Below are positions 24,993 to 34,458 of a stretch of DNA of 64,000 nt, in pieces (position 1 is the stretch's first letter; each line of letters opens with the position of its first letter). The notes beneath the pieces are model-generated. The model was not told the origin of the DNA, ran no database searches, and saw only the letters and a list, made by a program, of their open reading frames with translations. Source of the DNA: Ensifer sesbaniae (GTDB taxonomy: Bacteria; Pseudomonadota; Alphaproteobacteria; Rhizobiales; Rhizobiaceae). The translations under genes and the position numbers were made by a program. Where the stretch lies: assembly GCF_013283665.1 (NCBI RefSeq), contig NZ_JABEKU010000002.1, positions 1,238,863-1,302,862 on the forward strand, written 5' to 3'.

Positions 24993-25919
24993 ATGCCAAG
25001 ATCGAGACACCGGTCAGAGAACGATAACAAGTCGAAGCCGGGAACCTGGATAAGGTTCGACTATGAACGCACGGCCGTAGATCGCTTTCGGGAGAGTTTC
25101 CGCCGCGCGCGCTGGAATCCCGATCGAAGGGAATGGTTTGTGCCAGGAAAGACCGCCGGTCAGAGGATTGCCCGCTGGTTCGACCAGGAGCGCGCTCACC
25201 ACGATCCATTCGGTGATCAGAGAGGCAGGGATGCCTTCGAATTCGAGCCGATAGAAAGTCCTTATCTCACAGCCGATGACGACCTGCTCGTGCGCACCCC
25301 GTATTCCAAGGAGCTTGTCGCCCTGTTGCGATCTGTCCCATGGTCGAACTGGGACGATGGTTTGCGGGCGTGGCGGATTCCCTTCCGTTCGTATGAGCAA
25401 CTTCGCAACCGTTGGCCGAAGATCGAGGCGGCTGCGCGTTCGGCCGAGCCGGAAGAACGCAAACGCCGCCGACAGGCTGAGCAAAACACGCCAAAGGCCG
25501 TTAAGGCTCGTCTTAACACTCGAGAGAGACGCAAGCGTCGCCACCCCGTTCTCGCCACATCCATTCCTCCGCTTGACCGCCCCGTCGCGACGACCAATTG
25601 GGGAATAGTCAAGTTTGAGGCGGTCAAGGGCGAGATCGTGGACCCTGAAGTCCTTAGAACCTCCTATCCCAAGCTCGCGCAAACCGGGCTCGAATACATC
25701 TGGGGACAGTGGCGCCGAGCCACTTTCGCAGAGCTGGTCAGAACGCGACCTGCCACTCCAGCGCAAATTGCACGTGGACGCGACAGAGGTTGGTGGGAGC
25801 CCACCCTCGAGGAACTCAGGGACGCACGCCGCCAGGAGCGCGCGTTTGAGCGGAGGCGAAACGATCAAACCGGCAAGTCGTCTTCGCGCCCCGCCTCCCG
25901 ACTCCGCAACGGGACCTAA
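24993..25919 (+). CDS. HARP-like domain protein, function unknown
   Basis: This encodes 308 residues. Two repeats resemble the HARP motif of SMARCAL1-type proteins: GTWIRFDYERTAVDRFRESF then ARWNPDRREWFVPGKTAG (residues 17-65), and DLLVRTPYSKELVALLRSVP then WDDGLRAWRIPFRSYEQLR (95-145). A basic central region and a C-terminal part (about 190-300) with a Trp-rich YIWGQWRRATFAEL follow. In eukaryotes HARP motifs bind branched DNA; a helicase part is absent here. A GTG at 24978 is the alternative start. There is no operon partner. Confidence 0.5.
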   Translation: MPRSRHRSENDNKSKPGTWIRFDYERTAVDRFRESFRRARWNPDRREWFVPGKTAGQRIARWFDQERAHHDPFGDQRGRDAFEFEPIESPYLTADDDLLVRTPYSKELVALLRSVPWSNWDDGLRAWRIPFRSYEQLRNRWPKIEAAARSAEPEERKRRRQAEQNTPKAVKARLNTRERRKRRHPVLATSIPPLDRPVATTNWGIVKFEAVKGEIVDPEVLRTSYPKLAQTGLEYIWGQWRRATFAELVRTRPATPAQIARGRDRGWWEPTLEELRDARRQERAFERRRNDQTGKSSSRPASRLRNGT

Positions 25920-26027
25920 GGGATTTTGGCAGTGCGACGGACGTCCACGCAAGGAGCAGCGACCAGAAGCTCTTTCATGCTTGAGCCCTTCGATATTCCA
26001 TCAATACGATCCCAGACTCCACCTGTC

Positions 26028-27095
26028 TCAATCGCCCGGAGACAACGTTGAGAAATAGGTCGTGACGTTTTCGATATCGGCGTCGGACAGGGATTTTGCG
26101 GCATTCTCCATCAGGGGACTAAACCGGGTTCCTCCCCGCCTGCCTTCCCGAAACAGACGCAATTGTGCCGAGATATACGCCGCAGATTGCCCCGCGAGTC
26201 TAGGATAGGCCGGGCTACGCTTCGCGCTGGCGTGGCAGCCAAGACAGGCCGGCACTCTTTCTACCGGGCGGCCGTGCCGCGCAATCTGTTCACCACGGCG
26301 GAAACGCTCCTCTTCGCCCCTCGCCGGCGCGACAGCACGCGGCAGCTCTGCGAAATGGCGCGCGAGAGCCGTCAGACGCGCGTAATCTATGGCCTGGACG
26401 GGAAGGGTCATCATGCCGCTCGGTCGGCGGCCCTCAGCATAGGCGCGCAAGCTTTCAAGCAAGTAAACCTCGTTCTGCCCCGCGAGTACGGGCGTCGATG
26501 GACTTCGGCCCATTCCATCGACGCCGTGGCATCGGTTGCATTCGGCGAGGGCTTCTTCAATCCCGGTCGCATGCATGGGCGGTGATGGTTTGCCGTCATA
26601 AGCGAGCCTGCGATAGGTCGTCGCATCCATGGCCGGAAGCGCGCGCAAGAATACGACCATCGCCCAGACCTCGTCGTCGCGTGCTTGGGTTGGCCAGGCC
26701 GGCATACCCGTGAAACGCACGCCGTGCTTCACGATCCGAAAGAGTTCCCTGTCCTTCCATTTTCCGACGACGTCCGCGAGGTCTGGTGGACGTGGCAACA
26801 TAGCCAGTGCTGCCGGCGAGCGCGGCTCGCCCGGGGCACCATGACAGATGGCGCAGCCGCGCGCGAAGTGCCCCCCCGCCGGTTGCAGGCCTTCCCGCGG
26901 CAGCCTGTCTGGCACATCGACCGTAAAGGCATAGGTGCGGACCGCCGAGCGCATCGCGAAATGCAGAAACCATTCGGTGATCTTCCAATGGCCGGTAGAC
27001 GCTCCAACGTTGAAGAAACCGATCCAGGTCGCGAAGAACACGACGATCGGCAGGATCGCGAGCCCGATGGCCAGGTGTTTCCATCGAACGTGCAT
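26028..27095 (-). CDS. Membrane-anchored triheme cytochrome c
   Basis: This encodes 355 residues: an N-terminal membrane anchor (LAIGLAILPIVVFFATWIGF) and three CxxCH haem sites, CAICHGAPGEP (81-85), CNRCHGVDGMG and CLGCHASAKRS, each followed by a methionine region. A strong GGAGG lies 8 bases before the ATG, and the start overlaps the ctaG stop by one base. As last gene of the oxidase operon it is probably the electron donor that feeds the caa3-type enzyme, or passes electrons from a bc1 complex or dehydrogenase. Confidence 0.88.
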   Translation of the reverse strand: MHVRWKHLAIGLAILPIVVFFATWIGFFNVGASTGHWKITEWFLHFAMRSAVRTYAFTVDVPDRLPREGLQPAGGHFARGCAICHGAPGEPRSPAALAMLPRPPDLADVVGKWKDRELFRIVKHGVRFTGMPAWPTQARDDEVWAMVVFLRALPAMDATTYRRLAYDGKPSPPMHATGIEEALAECNRCHGVDGMGRSPSTPVLAGQNEVYLLESLRAYAEGRRPSGMMTLPVQAIDYARLTALARHFAELPRAVAPARGEEERFRRGEQIARHGRPVERVPACLGCHASAKRSPAYPRLAGQSAAYISAQLRLFREGRRGGTRFSPLMENAAKSLSDADIENVTTYFSTLSPGD

Positions 27096-27733
27096 CAGGC
27101 AATCCTCCGGCATGGCTCCGCCAGCAGCCCTGCCAATAGTGCGACACCGCCCGCGAGATAGACGGCTGCGCCCACCAACAGCATGACGACGGCACCGAGT
27201 TGCTGATCCTGCAGCGCCGTGAGGGTCGTCCCAAGACAGCTGGCATCGCCGGAGCCATAGAGAGGACGCGGGCTCAGTGCGAGAAGGGCGCCGAGCAGCG
27301 TCATATGAATGGTGGTGAGCAGCAGACCGAAGGCACCGGCGGCCCGATGCGAAGACGCGTTGGTGCTTCCGGCCGCAAGACACGAAAGCCAGAGGAACAG
27401 GCCCGCTACGAGGAAACACGCCTGTTCTGCCGCCGTACCCCACGCCGAGCTTTCCGCCCACCGGCGTGCGGCCGGTGCATGCCACCCCCAGACGACGGCG
27501 AGCTCGATAAGCGAACCGATAATCGGCAACCCGATGAGCATCGAGTTACCTGATGCCTTCGACAGGACTAGGCGAGACGCAAGACCGAACGCGATCAGCG
27601 GTGCGGCGACCGCGACCACGCCCATATGCGCCAGCATGTTGGCGGTAACGGAACCGCGCCACGCGCTCACCAGCGGCCCTAGCCAGATCAGAGCCACCAC
27701 CAGAATGCCAAGGGCGAGATAGAATAACCTCAT
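27095..27733 (-). CDS. ctaG: CtaG/Cox11-type (caa3_CtaG) assembly membrane protein
   Basis: This encodes 212 residues with six or seven membrane segments. Conserved features of the caa3_CtaG family are the early HMGVVAVAAPLIAFGL and LIELAVVWGWHAPAARRWAE and the later IHMTLLGALLALSPRPLYG, with His residues that may bind copper. The ATG overlaps the preceding stop as ATGA. It would help insert copper into the oxidase encoded upstream. Confidence 0.85.
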   Translation of the reverse strand: MRLFYLALGILVVALIWLGPLVSAWRGSVTANMLAHMGVVAVAAPLIAFGLASRLVLSKASGNSMLIGLPIIGSLIELAVVWGWHAPAARRWAESSAWGTAAEQACFLVAGLFLWLSCLAAGSTNASSHRAAGAFGLLLTTIHMTLLGALLALSPRPLYGSGDASCLGTTLTALQDQQLGAVVMLLVGAAVYLAGGVALLAGLLAEPCRRIA

Positions 27734-28110
27734 CGCAGGCACTCCGTCATGAACATCGCCGGCAGGGCCGTCATCACCACGGCAACGAAGCTCAGGCCCG
27801 AGAGCAGCAGCGTGGCAAACCCCTGGAACAAGATCCGATCGTGGCGCGTCGGATCGTCATGTGGTGGATCGTGGGCGCCGAAACCCCACTGTCGCCAGGC
27901 GAGAAGAGCCGAAAGAGTGATTGCCACCAGCGTGGCGCCCGTGACGAGGGCGATGCCGAGACGCAATGAGCCGAACTCGAAGCTCAATAGTCCCGGTTTG
28001 GCACAGAAAATCGCGACGCTGACATAACAGATAAGGAAGTGCCCGGCCCAAACTACGGGCGCCGTGAACAAGGTCCAAAGGGAATCGACCTCTTTCGGCA
28101 GCAGGCGCAT
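27730..28110 (-). CDS. Small membrane protein of the oxidase operon
   Basis: This encodes 126 residues with three predicted membrane segments (LFTAPVVWAGHFLICYVSVA, ALVTGATLVAITLSALLAW, and LLLSGLSFVAVVMTALPAMF). Start and stop both overlap the neighbours (TGATG with coxA/C and ATGA with ctaG), so it is part of one translationally linked unit. Similar proteins occupy this place in other rhizobial cta operons; a role in oxidase assembly or stability is inferred only from position. Confidence 0.7.
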   Translation of the reverse strand: MRLLPKEVDSLWTLFTAPVVWAGHFLICYVSVAIFCAKPGLLSFEFGSLRLGIALVTGATLVAITLSALLAWRQWGFGAHDPPHDDPTRHDRILFQGFATLLLSGLSFVAVVMTALPAMFMTECLR

Positions 28111-30626
28111 CACAGAACCTCCGGAAACAGACCGATCACGATGAAGGTGACGACCGCGGTGATCGCCATGAAATGCCAGTAAAGCGCGACGTTGCCGATA
28201 TCCATGTCATGATCCTTCGTCAGGCGGCCGGCAAAGTGGCGGGCAAGGCAATAAGCAAGCATCACGGCGCCCGTCGCGGCATGAACCAGGGTCCAGGCGG
28301 TCAGCAGCCAGACAATGGCCGCATACACATGCGCCCTCGGATCCATGCCGTACTGCCAGGGTCCTGCGAATCCAGCCGTCGAGGCGACGACGGCAAGCAC
28401 CACCCCCACCGCCAGAACGGCACGCGTGAGGATGATACTCCCTCGACCATTGAGATGCCTTGCCATGAGTACCATGAGCCAGGCGGCGACGAAGAGTGCG
28501 GCCGACAATAACGGCCACTTCATCCCCGGACCGATGACGCCCGCGGTGAAGTCGTCGTGGATCGTCCAATAGAAGAAATAGCCGAAAACCAGGCTGGCAA
28601 AGGCGGTGCTGTCGCCGACCATGGTGATGAACATCGCCCACCAACCGACAGAAGGCGGCCCGGATGTGTACAACGGCAATGTAAGCCCGACCCCGACTTC
28701 CTTCTCCGCCTTCTCGGGAATTTCAGCTGTGCCGGTCCACAGCCAGTAAACGATCGCGCAGAAGCAGACGGTCGCCGCAACCATCGTCGCGATCCACCAT
28801 TTGAAGGTCAGTGCAACGAACACCGCCCCGAGCGAGAGGGCCGAGATGATGGTAACATAGGATGTGCCGCCAACCCTCAGAACCTGTTCCGGCCTTGCAT
28901 CGAGCACCGAGGTGACCAACCCTTCACGACGGCCCTCCTCGGCGTCCGGAAGGTACCAGCGCCCTTCGCCGATTTGACGGGCGAGTGCAGGCTGATCCCA
29001 GAGGGGATAGCGGCTCGCAACGAAAGGGATCGAGCGCACGCCCCAGTTTTCTTTGGGTTCGCTGATCCATTCGAGGGTTCCGGCATTCCAAGGATTTTGC
29101 TCTCCTCGGCGCTGCCGGTGTTTAGGGCGGAGGACGTCGAGCACGACGAGTGAGATGCCGGCCGCGAACACGAAAGCGCCGAGGGTCGAGATGAGGTTCA
29201 GCCCGTTCCAGCCAACATCGTCCGGATAGGTGAAGACCCGGCGCGGCATGCCGAGCAGACCAGTCAGGTGCATGGGAAAGAAGGAGACGTTGAAGCCGGC
29301 AAACATCAGCCAGAAGGCGATGCGGCCGAGCCGGTCGGACAAGTGTTTCGCATCGATCAACGGATAGTAATAGTAAATGCCGGCGATGACCGGAAACAAC
29401 ATTCCTCCAATCAGCACATAGTGCAGATGGGCGACGATGAAATAAGTGTCATGCGCCTGCCAGTCGAAGGGGGCCACCGCTACCATCACGCCAGTCAGCC
29501 CGCCAATGACAAAGATGATGATGCCGCCCATTCCGAAGAGCATCGGCGTCGAGGGAATGACGCGGCCGGCAAGCATTGTCGCGATGAAGACGAATATCTG
29601 CACCGCAGTCGGGATCGCCACCGCCTCGGACGCTGCCGAGAAAAACGCGAGCGATATTTGCGGCAGGCCGGTCGCGAACATGTGGTGCACCCACAGGCCG
29701 AAGGATAGAAAGCCGGTGCCGACCGCAGCAAGTACAATCCAGGAGTAGCCGACGATCGGCCTTTGCGCAAAGGTCGGTACGATCATCGCCATCAGCGCGA
29801 TAGATGGAAGGAAGATGATGTAGACCTCCGGATGGCCGAAGATCCAGAACAGGTGCTGCCAAAGCAAGGGGTCGCCGCCGCGCGCCGGATCGAAAAACGG
29901 CCAATCGAACATGCGTTGCAGCTCGAACAATATGTCGCCCGCGATCAGCGGCGGGAAGGCGAACAGGATCATGCCGGCGACAATGAGCAGATACCAGGCA
30001 AACAGCGGCATCAGGTTGATGCGCATGCCGGGTGCGCGACACTTCATGATGCCAACGATAAGTTCGACGGCCGCCGCGATCGAGGCGACTTCGATGAAAG
30101 AAAGGCCCAGCAACCAGATGTCGGCGCCGATGCCGGAGAGGTTCTCGTCGGTCGCGAGCGGCGGATACATGAACCAGCCCGAGGACGGCGCGGCATCAAA
30201 GAAAATCGAGCCACAGACAAAAATTCCGCCGAGCAAAAAGCTCCAGAAGCCGAAGGCTCCAAGCCGCGGAAACGGTAGCTCGCGGGCGCCGAGCATCGGG
30301 GGCAGCAGAAAAATCGCAACGGCCTCGAAGATCGGCACGGCGAACAGGAACATCATCACCGTGCCGTGCAGCGTGAAGGCCTGACTATAGAAATCGGCCG
30401 AGATTAAGTCGTTGCCTGGCACGGCGAGTTGCGCGCGCATGATCAACGCCAGCACACCAGCGAAAAGCAAGAAGATGAAGGCGGTTGCCGCGTACCACAG
30501 GCCGATCTGCGTGTTGTTGACGCTTGTCCAGTACCGCCAGCCGCCAGGGTTTGCCCACACCTTGCGCAGGCGCGCCGCTTGCGCGTCGCCCTCATCGTCC
30601 TGAAGGCGGTCGCTCGGACGGATCAT
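28110..30626 (-). CDS. Cytochrome c oxidase subunit I-III fusion (caa3 type)
   Basis: This encodes 838 residues. Subunit I (about 1-560) has the haem ligand in FTLHGTVMMFLFAVPIFEAV, the CuB/Tyr motif HPEVYIIFLP, LWVHHMFATG and HDTYFIVAHLHYVLIGG. A linker follows, then subunit III (about 660-838, from GWWAMFITMVGDSTAFASLV to YWHFMAITAVVTFIVIG). Fused I+III is common in caa3-type oxidases of rhizobia. The start at 30626 is preferred to 30644 because its ATG overlaps the coxB stop as ATGA behind AAGAGG. It reduces O2 to water and pumps protons. Confidence 0.93.
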   Translation of the reverse strand: MIRPSDRLQDDEGDAQAARLRKVWANPGGWRYWTSVNNTQIGLWYAATAFIFLLFAGVLALIMRAQLAVPGNDLISADFYSQAFTLHGTVMMFLFAVPIFEAVAIFLLPPMLGARELPFPRLGAFGFWSFLLGGIFVCGSIFFDAAPSSGWFMYPPLATDENLSGIGADIWLLGLSFIEVASIAAAVELIVGIMKCRAPGMRINLMPLFAWYLLIVAGMILFAFPPLIAGDILFELQRMFDWPFFDPARGGDPLLWQHLFWIFGHPEVYIIFLPSIALMAMIVPTFAQRPIVGYSWIVLAAVGTGFLSFGLWVHHMFATGLPQISLAFFSAASEAVAIPTAVQIFVFIATMLAGRVIPSTPMLFGMGGIIIFVIGGLTGVMVAVAPFDWQAHDTYFIVAHLHYVLIGGMLFPVIAGIYYYYPLIDAKHLSDRLGRIAFWLMFAGFNVSFFPMHLTGLLGMPRRVFTYPDDVGWNGLNLISTLGAFVFAAGISLVVLDVLRPKHRQRRGEQNPWNAGTLEWISEPKENWGVRSIPFVASRYPLWDQPALARQIGEGRWYLPDAEEGRREGLVTSVLDARPEQVLRVGGTSYVTIISALSLGAVFVALTFKWWIATMVAATVCFCAIVYWLWTGTAEIPEKAEKEVGVGLTLPLYTSGPPSVGWWAMFITMVGDSTAFASLVFGYFFYWTIHDDFTAGVIGPGMKWPLLSAALFVAAWLMVLMARHLNGRGSIILTRAVLAVGVVLAVVASTAGFAGPWQYGMDPRAHVYAAIVWLLTAWTLVHAATGAVMLAYCLARHFAGRLTKDHDMDIGNVALYWHFMAITAVVTFIVIGLFPEVL

Positions 30627-31564
30627 TCCAGCCTCTTCAGCCAAACGGCGATGGCGCGGATATCCTCCTGCGGCAGCATGGAGAAAGCCGGCATGTTCGC
30701 GCCGGGCTTGATCGCGTCCGGCGCAGCGATGAAGCGGGCAATGTTATCCTCGGTGTTGGCGATGATTCCGGCGGCCAGCATCTGTCGCGAGCCAAGATGC
30801 GACAGGTCGGGCCCAAGCGTACCGGACGCCTCGGTTCCCGCTACCCGATGGCAGGAACCGCAGCCATGGTGCACAAAGAGCGCTCCGCCCTCGCCGCCGG
30901 CGTTGATGGAGGCTTTCGCCTCGGTCATAAGCCAGGCGTCAAATGCAGCCGGCTCCATCACCACGGCGGTAAGTGCCATCAGAGCATGCGAGCTGCCACA
31001 ATATTCGGCGCAAGCACCGCGAAAGACGCCGGGCTTGTCTGCCAGCAGCGAGAGGCGGTTTGCTCGACCGGGGATCATATCCATCTTGCCCCCGAGCGAG
31101 GGTATCCAGAAGGAATGGATGACATCGTCGCTCTTCAGTGAAAACTCGATCCGGCTGCCCACCGGCAGCCGTATCTCGTTGGCGGCCAAGATCGGCGGAC
31201 CCGAGCGGTGATAGGCCACCTGCCACCAATATTGCCTGCCGGTGACCTCGATGCGCAGCGCGGCCTCGCTGGCTGTCGCAAAGGGCCGCAGCGATGGCAT
31301 CAGCCAGAAAGCATAGCCAAGCAGAGTGATGAGCGTGACGGACGGAAAAACGGCGCCGCCCCAGAAGATCAGCCGGCTTGCGGATTGCTCGGCAACGACT
31401 GCTCGACCTTGGCGCATCGCGAACCAGAGGATCGAGGCGACCCCAAGCCATACCGCGCCGCCGGTGAGGACCATGGCCACGAACAGTGTCGATATGGCGC
31501 GAGCCTCCGCCCCGGCGGGATCCAGCGCAGACTGCACGCCTTGGCAGCCGACCAGCATCGGCAA
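30623..31564 (-). CDS. coxB: Cytochrome c oxidase subunit II with fused cytochrome c
   Basis: This encodes 313 residues from TTG 31564. Two membrane helices (about 27-50 and 65-90) are followed by the CuA domain (H150, and C185, C189, H193, M196 in CAEYCGSSHALM) and a C-terminal cytochrome c domain with CGSCH at 235-239, which marks a caa3-type subunit II. LVGC at residues 4-7 looks like a lipobox, but the only in-frame start leaves no proper signal peptide. Upstream codons (HPYRLLATLPML) look like a lost signal sequence without a start codon. A general-stress promoter lies about 96 bp upstream. Confidence 0.88.
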   Translation of the reverse strand: MPMLVGCQGVQSALDPAGAEARAISTLFVAMVLTGGAVWLGVASILWFAMRQGRAVVAEQSASRLIFWGGAVFPSVTLITLLGYAFWLMPSLRPFATASEAALRIEVTGRQYWWQVAYHRSGPPILAANEIRLPVGSRIEFSLKSDDVIHSFWIPSLGGKMDMIPGRANRLSLLADKPGVFRGACAEYCGSSHALMALTAVVMEPAAFDAWLMTEAKASINAGGEGGALFVHHGCGSCHRVAGTEASGTLGPDLSHLGSRQMLAAGIIANTEDNIARFIAAPDAIKPGANMPAFSMLPQEDIRAIAVWLKRLE

Positions 31565-31659
31565 TGTCGCAAGCAGGCGGTACGGATGCGCAGGAAACGC
31601 CCCTCGCCCTTCACTCTTAGTGCACGTGATGGTTTCCTTTCCGATTCCAATTCACGCGT

Positions 31660-31684
31660 AACCCAAAGCGCAGCGGAAGGTTCC
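31660..31684 (-). promoter_or_regulatory. EcfG/RpoE2-type promoter for the cta operon
   Basis: On the reverse strand GGAAC (31680-31684) and GGTT (31660-31663) are separated by 16 bp, fitting the general stress sigma consensus GGAAC-N16/17-(C/G)GTT. The coxB start is about 96 bp downstream. Confidence 0.65.
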
Positions 31685-31812
31685 ATTTGATCCGAGCATT
31701 GGCTGTTGTTCGCAGGCCCCACACTGGCAAGGACGGCACGCCCTCGCAAACCTGGACGAAGCTGACGTCCGGCCGAGTGCGTAAGGCCTCATGCGTGCCC
31801 ATGAAGGCCCGA

Positions 31813-32242
31813 TCAGGCCGCCGCTAATTGTGCCTTTTCCACCTGCCCTCGGATTTCTCCGTCGGGGAATTTTTCAGCGTGGATGTTCAGATACCACTTT
31901 CCGGCTTGCAGATCCGCGATCTGCTCGTCCGGGATCTCCGCCGATCCAGTCTCCATGGCGCTCGAAATATCGACGACCGCCGGACGCTGCAGGACCATGA
32001 AAATGAGCCGCCGTGGCGTCGTCGGATGAGCCGCTGGAGGTGACGGTCCAGGTCAGCTTCTTACTATCCGTGTCGAGAATGACATCACCGGCTGCCTTCC
32101 CCACGCCTTCGTTCGGCGGCGCCTCGCTGGATCCCGCAAGAGTAGCCTTGAACTTCAAGGTTTCGGCTGCTGCTTCGCTCGCGAGCAAAGCACCGATGAG
32201 AGCAAATCCGGTCACAAGACATTTCGCGCAGGTCGGTCTCAT
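31813..32242 (-). pseudogene. CHRD-domain secreted protein, frameshifted
   Basis: The ATG at 32242 follows GGAGGATGTGAG and opens a signal peptide (CLVTGFALIGALLASEAAAE) then a CHRD domain: LKFKATLAGSSEAPPNEGVG and AAHFHGPAASG. Around 31995 the match changes frame to VVDISSAMETGSAEIPDEQ, DLQAGKWYLNIHAEKFPDGE and IRGQVEKA. One indel separates the halves. Intact CHRD proteins of about 140 residues are common in rhizobial stress loci. Confidence 0.75.
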
Positions 32243-32426
32243 CTCACATCCTCCAAAGCTGAAATGTTCCAGGTCCGCCTCCGGCACGCGTTTCGTGATC
32301 ATGCGGCTCGCCGGCAAATGAGTCTCCTGTGCGGTCTTTTAGCGATTATCAGCAACGGTCCGGAACACCGTCGATCCGCGCGCCGTGCGTCACGGGAGCA
32401 TGATTGTTTCTGCCCGGCGGCTGAGC

Positions 32427-34376
32427 TCATAGACCGAACGGGAACGTGTCGGGCACGCCGCGGCGTACGCCATCTCCATCGATCGGCGTGATCGCCTCGC
32501 TGCGGTCGAACCAGACGAAGGCATCGAAGGCCAGAGGGAGAGCAACTTCCATGTAATGGCTGCGCAACTCGGTTTCGCGTCGATAGACGACGCCGATGAA
32601 ACGCTGAAGCCTGGAGGTCGAGAGCTCGGATTTGAGCGCCTCGTCGGCGATGAAGTCGAAGAGTGCCGGTGAGACGCCGGCGTCGTGGAAAATCCGCTCG
32701 TAACTTGCGGAATGCGCCGGAGCAACGGACATCGTCTCCGACGGCCTGTTCCAATCGTGCGCGGCTGTCACTGTCCCTTCATAGCTCCCAAATCCGACAA
32801 TCGCGCATTCGGCACCGTGGCCCTCGCGGCATAGCTGCCCCAGACTGAGCTCGTCGCGAGACGCACCCATCTCCGTGTGGCGCGCGTCGGCGACATGGGA
32901 ATTGTGCGCCCAGACAACCGCCTTCTCCTTAGCGCCGAGCAGACGTTCGAGGGTGTCGAACATCTGCCGATCCCTCAGATTCCAGGCGGAGGCGTTGCCG
33001 TAATACATGATGCGGTAGTAGTGCTCGGCGGCCGCAACGAGCCTGGCATTCTGTTGAGCATCGAAAAACGCGCCGACGTCAGCGCTTTCGTAGTCGAGGC
33101 GTCTTGCGAGAAGGTCGCGGCACTGCTGGATCACGGCGTCTTCGCATGCCTTGTAGGCCTTGGTCAGGACAGCGCGCCCATAGGTCGACGGTTCGTTCTG
33201 CCAAGGGGTGAGACAACCATACCGCTCGCGCGCAACGGCCGCAGCGCGGGGATCTATCTTCTCGAGGTAGGTGATGACAGCGTCGATTGCGCCATGCATG
33301 TTGTAGATGTCGAGGCCGCGGAAACGGCAGCGATCGGCCTCAGCACGCCCGATATTGAACCCCTTCAGCCAGGTGAGAAGCTCGGAGGTTTCGCGGTTGC
33401 GCCACATCCACCGCGGGAACCTCTGAAACGCTACTGGCTCCTTCTGCGGATGTGGACGGTCGCAGACGAAGCGGTCGACGATTGCAGCATCCGGCCAATC
33501 CGCCTCTACGGCGACGATACGAAAACCGTGTGCCTCGACGAGTCGTTTGGTGACTGCCGCGCGGGCGCGGTAAAACTCGGACGTTCCATGCGTGGACTCG
33601 CCCAACAACACGATACGGTGTTCAGCGAGCCGATCGAACATGGTACCGAATAGCGGATCATCGAGCGCGGGAAGCGCCGTCGCGGAATTTGCTACCAGCA
33701 ACGACAGGGCGCGCGCGTGCTGGGTTGAGTTCTCATTCCATCCATGCCGGCCGATGAGCGGTACGAACATGACCCTGCCAAGATCGTCTTGCGAGAAGGT
33801 GGTGGCGGATGTCCTGACGATCCGAATGAGATGCTGCCTGTCTTCGCTGCCGATCGGAATGATCAGGCGGCCGCCCAGTTCGAGTTGTTCTTTCAACGGT
33901 TCGGGGATAGATGGCGCACTCGCGGCAACGATAATCGCATCGAACGGGGCTGCCTCCGGCCAACCTCCGGTTCCGTCCACGATGTGGACACTCACATTGT
34001 CGTAGCCGAGTTGCGAGAGCCGTTCGCGTGCGGCCTCTCCCAGTCGGCGATTGCGCTCGACCGTGTGAACCTCGCGAACGAGTTCCGCGAGTACGGCTGC
34101 CGCATAGCCCGATCCTGTCCCCACCTCGAGCACCTTGTCCTCGGGGCCAATCCGTGCGTGCTGGATCATGGCGGCCACGATGAAGGGCTGGGAAATCGTC
34201 TGGCCGAATCCGATGGTCAGTGGCGCATCTTCGTAGGCGAACTCGGCAAGGTCCGGGGCAACGAAAGACTCTCGCCGGACCTTGCCCATGGCCGCCAGGA
34301 CGCCGGGATCCGTAATCCCTCTTCGCGACAGTTGGTTCTTGATCATTCGGGCCCGCGAGAACTCGAAGTCGAGCAT
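32427..34376 (-). CDS. Isoaspartyl methyltransferase / erythromycin-esterase fusion
   Basis: This encodes 649 residues. Residues 1-215 form a PCMT: IGFGQTISQPFIVAAMIQHA, the SAM motif DKVLEVGTGSGYAAAVLAEL, and DAIIVAASAPSIPEPLKEQL. Residues 240-640 form an erythromycin-esterase-type hydrolase: HRIVLLGESTHGTSEFYRAR with its Glu/His, EADWPDAAIVDRF, and KAVVWAHNSHVADARHTEMG. The fusion would join repair of isoaspartyl residues to an esterase whose substrate in rhizobia is unknown; resistance to macrolides should not be assumed. A stress promoter lies 38-62 bp upstream. Confidence 0.88.
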   Translation of the reverse strand: MLDFEFSRARMIKNQLSRRGITDPGVLAAMGKVRRESFVAPDLAEFAYEDAPLTIGFGQTISQPFIVAAMIQHARIGPEDKVLEVGTGSGYAAAVLAELVREVHTVERNRRLGEAARERLSQLGYDNVSVHIVDGTGGWPEAAPFDAIIVAASAPSIPEPLKEQLELGGRLIIPIGSEDRQHLIRIVRTSATTFSQDDLGRVMFVPLIGRHGWNENSTQHARALSLLVANSATALPALDDPLFGTMFDRLAEHRIVLLGESTHGTSEFYRARAAVTKRLVEAHGFRIVAVEADWPDAAIVDRFVCDRPHPQKEPVAFQRFPRWMWRNRETSELLTWLKGFNIGRAEADRCRFRGLDIYNMHGAIDAVITYLEKIDPRAAAVARERYGCLTPWQNEPSTYGRAVLTKAYKACEDAVIQQCRDLLARRLDYESADVGAFFDAQQNARLVAAAEHYYRIMYYGNASAWNLRDRQMFDTLERLLGAKEKAVVWAHNSHVADARHTEMGASRDELSLGQLCREGHGAECAIVGFGSYEGTVTAAHDWNRPSETMSVAPAHSASYERIFHDAGVSPALFDFIADEALKSELSTSRLQRFIGVVYRRETELRSHYMEVALPLAFDAFVWFDRSEAITPIDGDGVRRGVPDTFPFGL

Positions 34377-34413
34377 GCTGCCTCCGACTGCTGCGACACT
34401 ACTGCGACGATCA

Positions 34414-34438
34414 AACCAAGAAAGAGCGCGATCGTTCC
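34414..34438 (-). promoter_or_regulatory. EcfG/RpoE2-type promoter for the pcm-esterase fusion
   Basis: GGAAC (34434-34438) and GGTT (34414-34417) on the reverse strand have 16 bp between them; the start codon follows 38 bp later. Confidence 0.65.
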
Positions 34439-34458
34439 GGAAACGGACAAGAGCGCCA

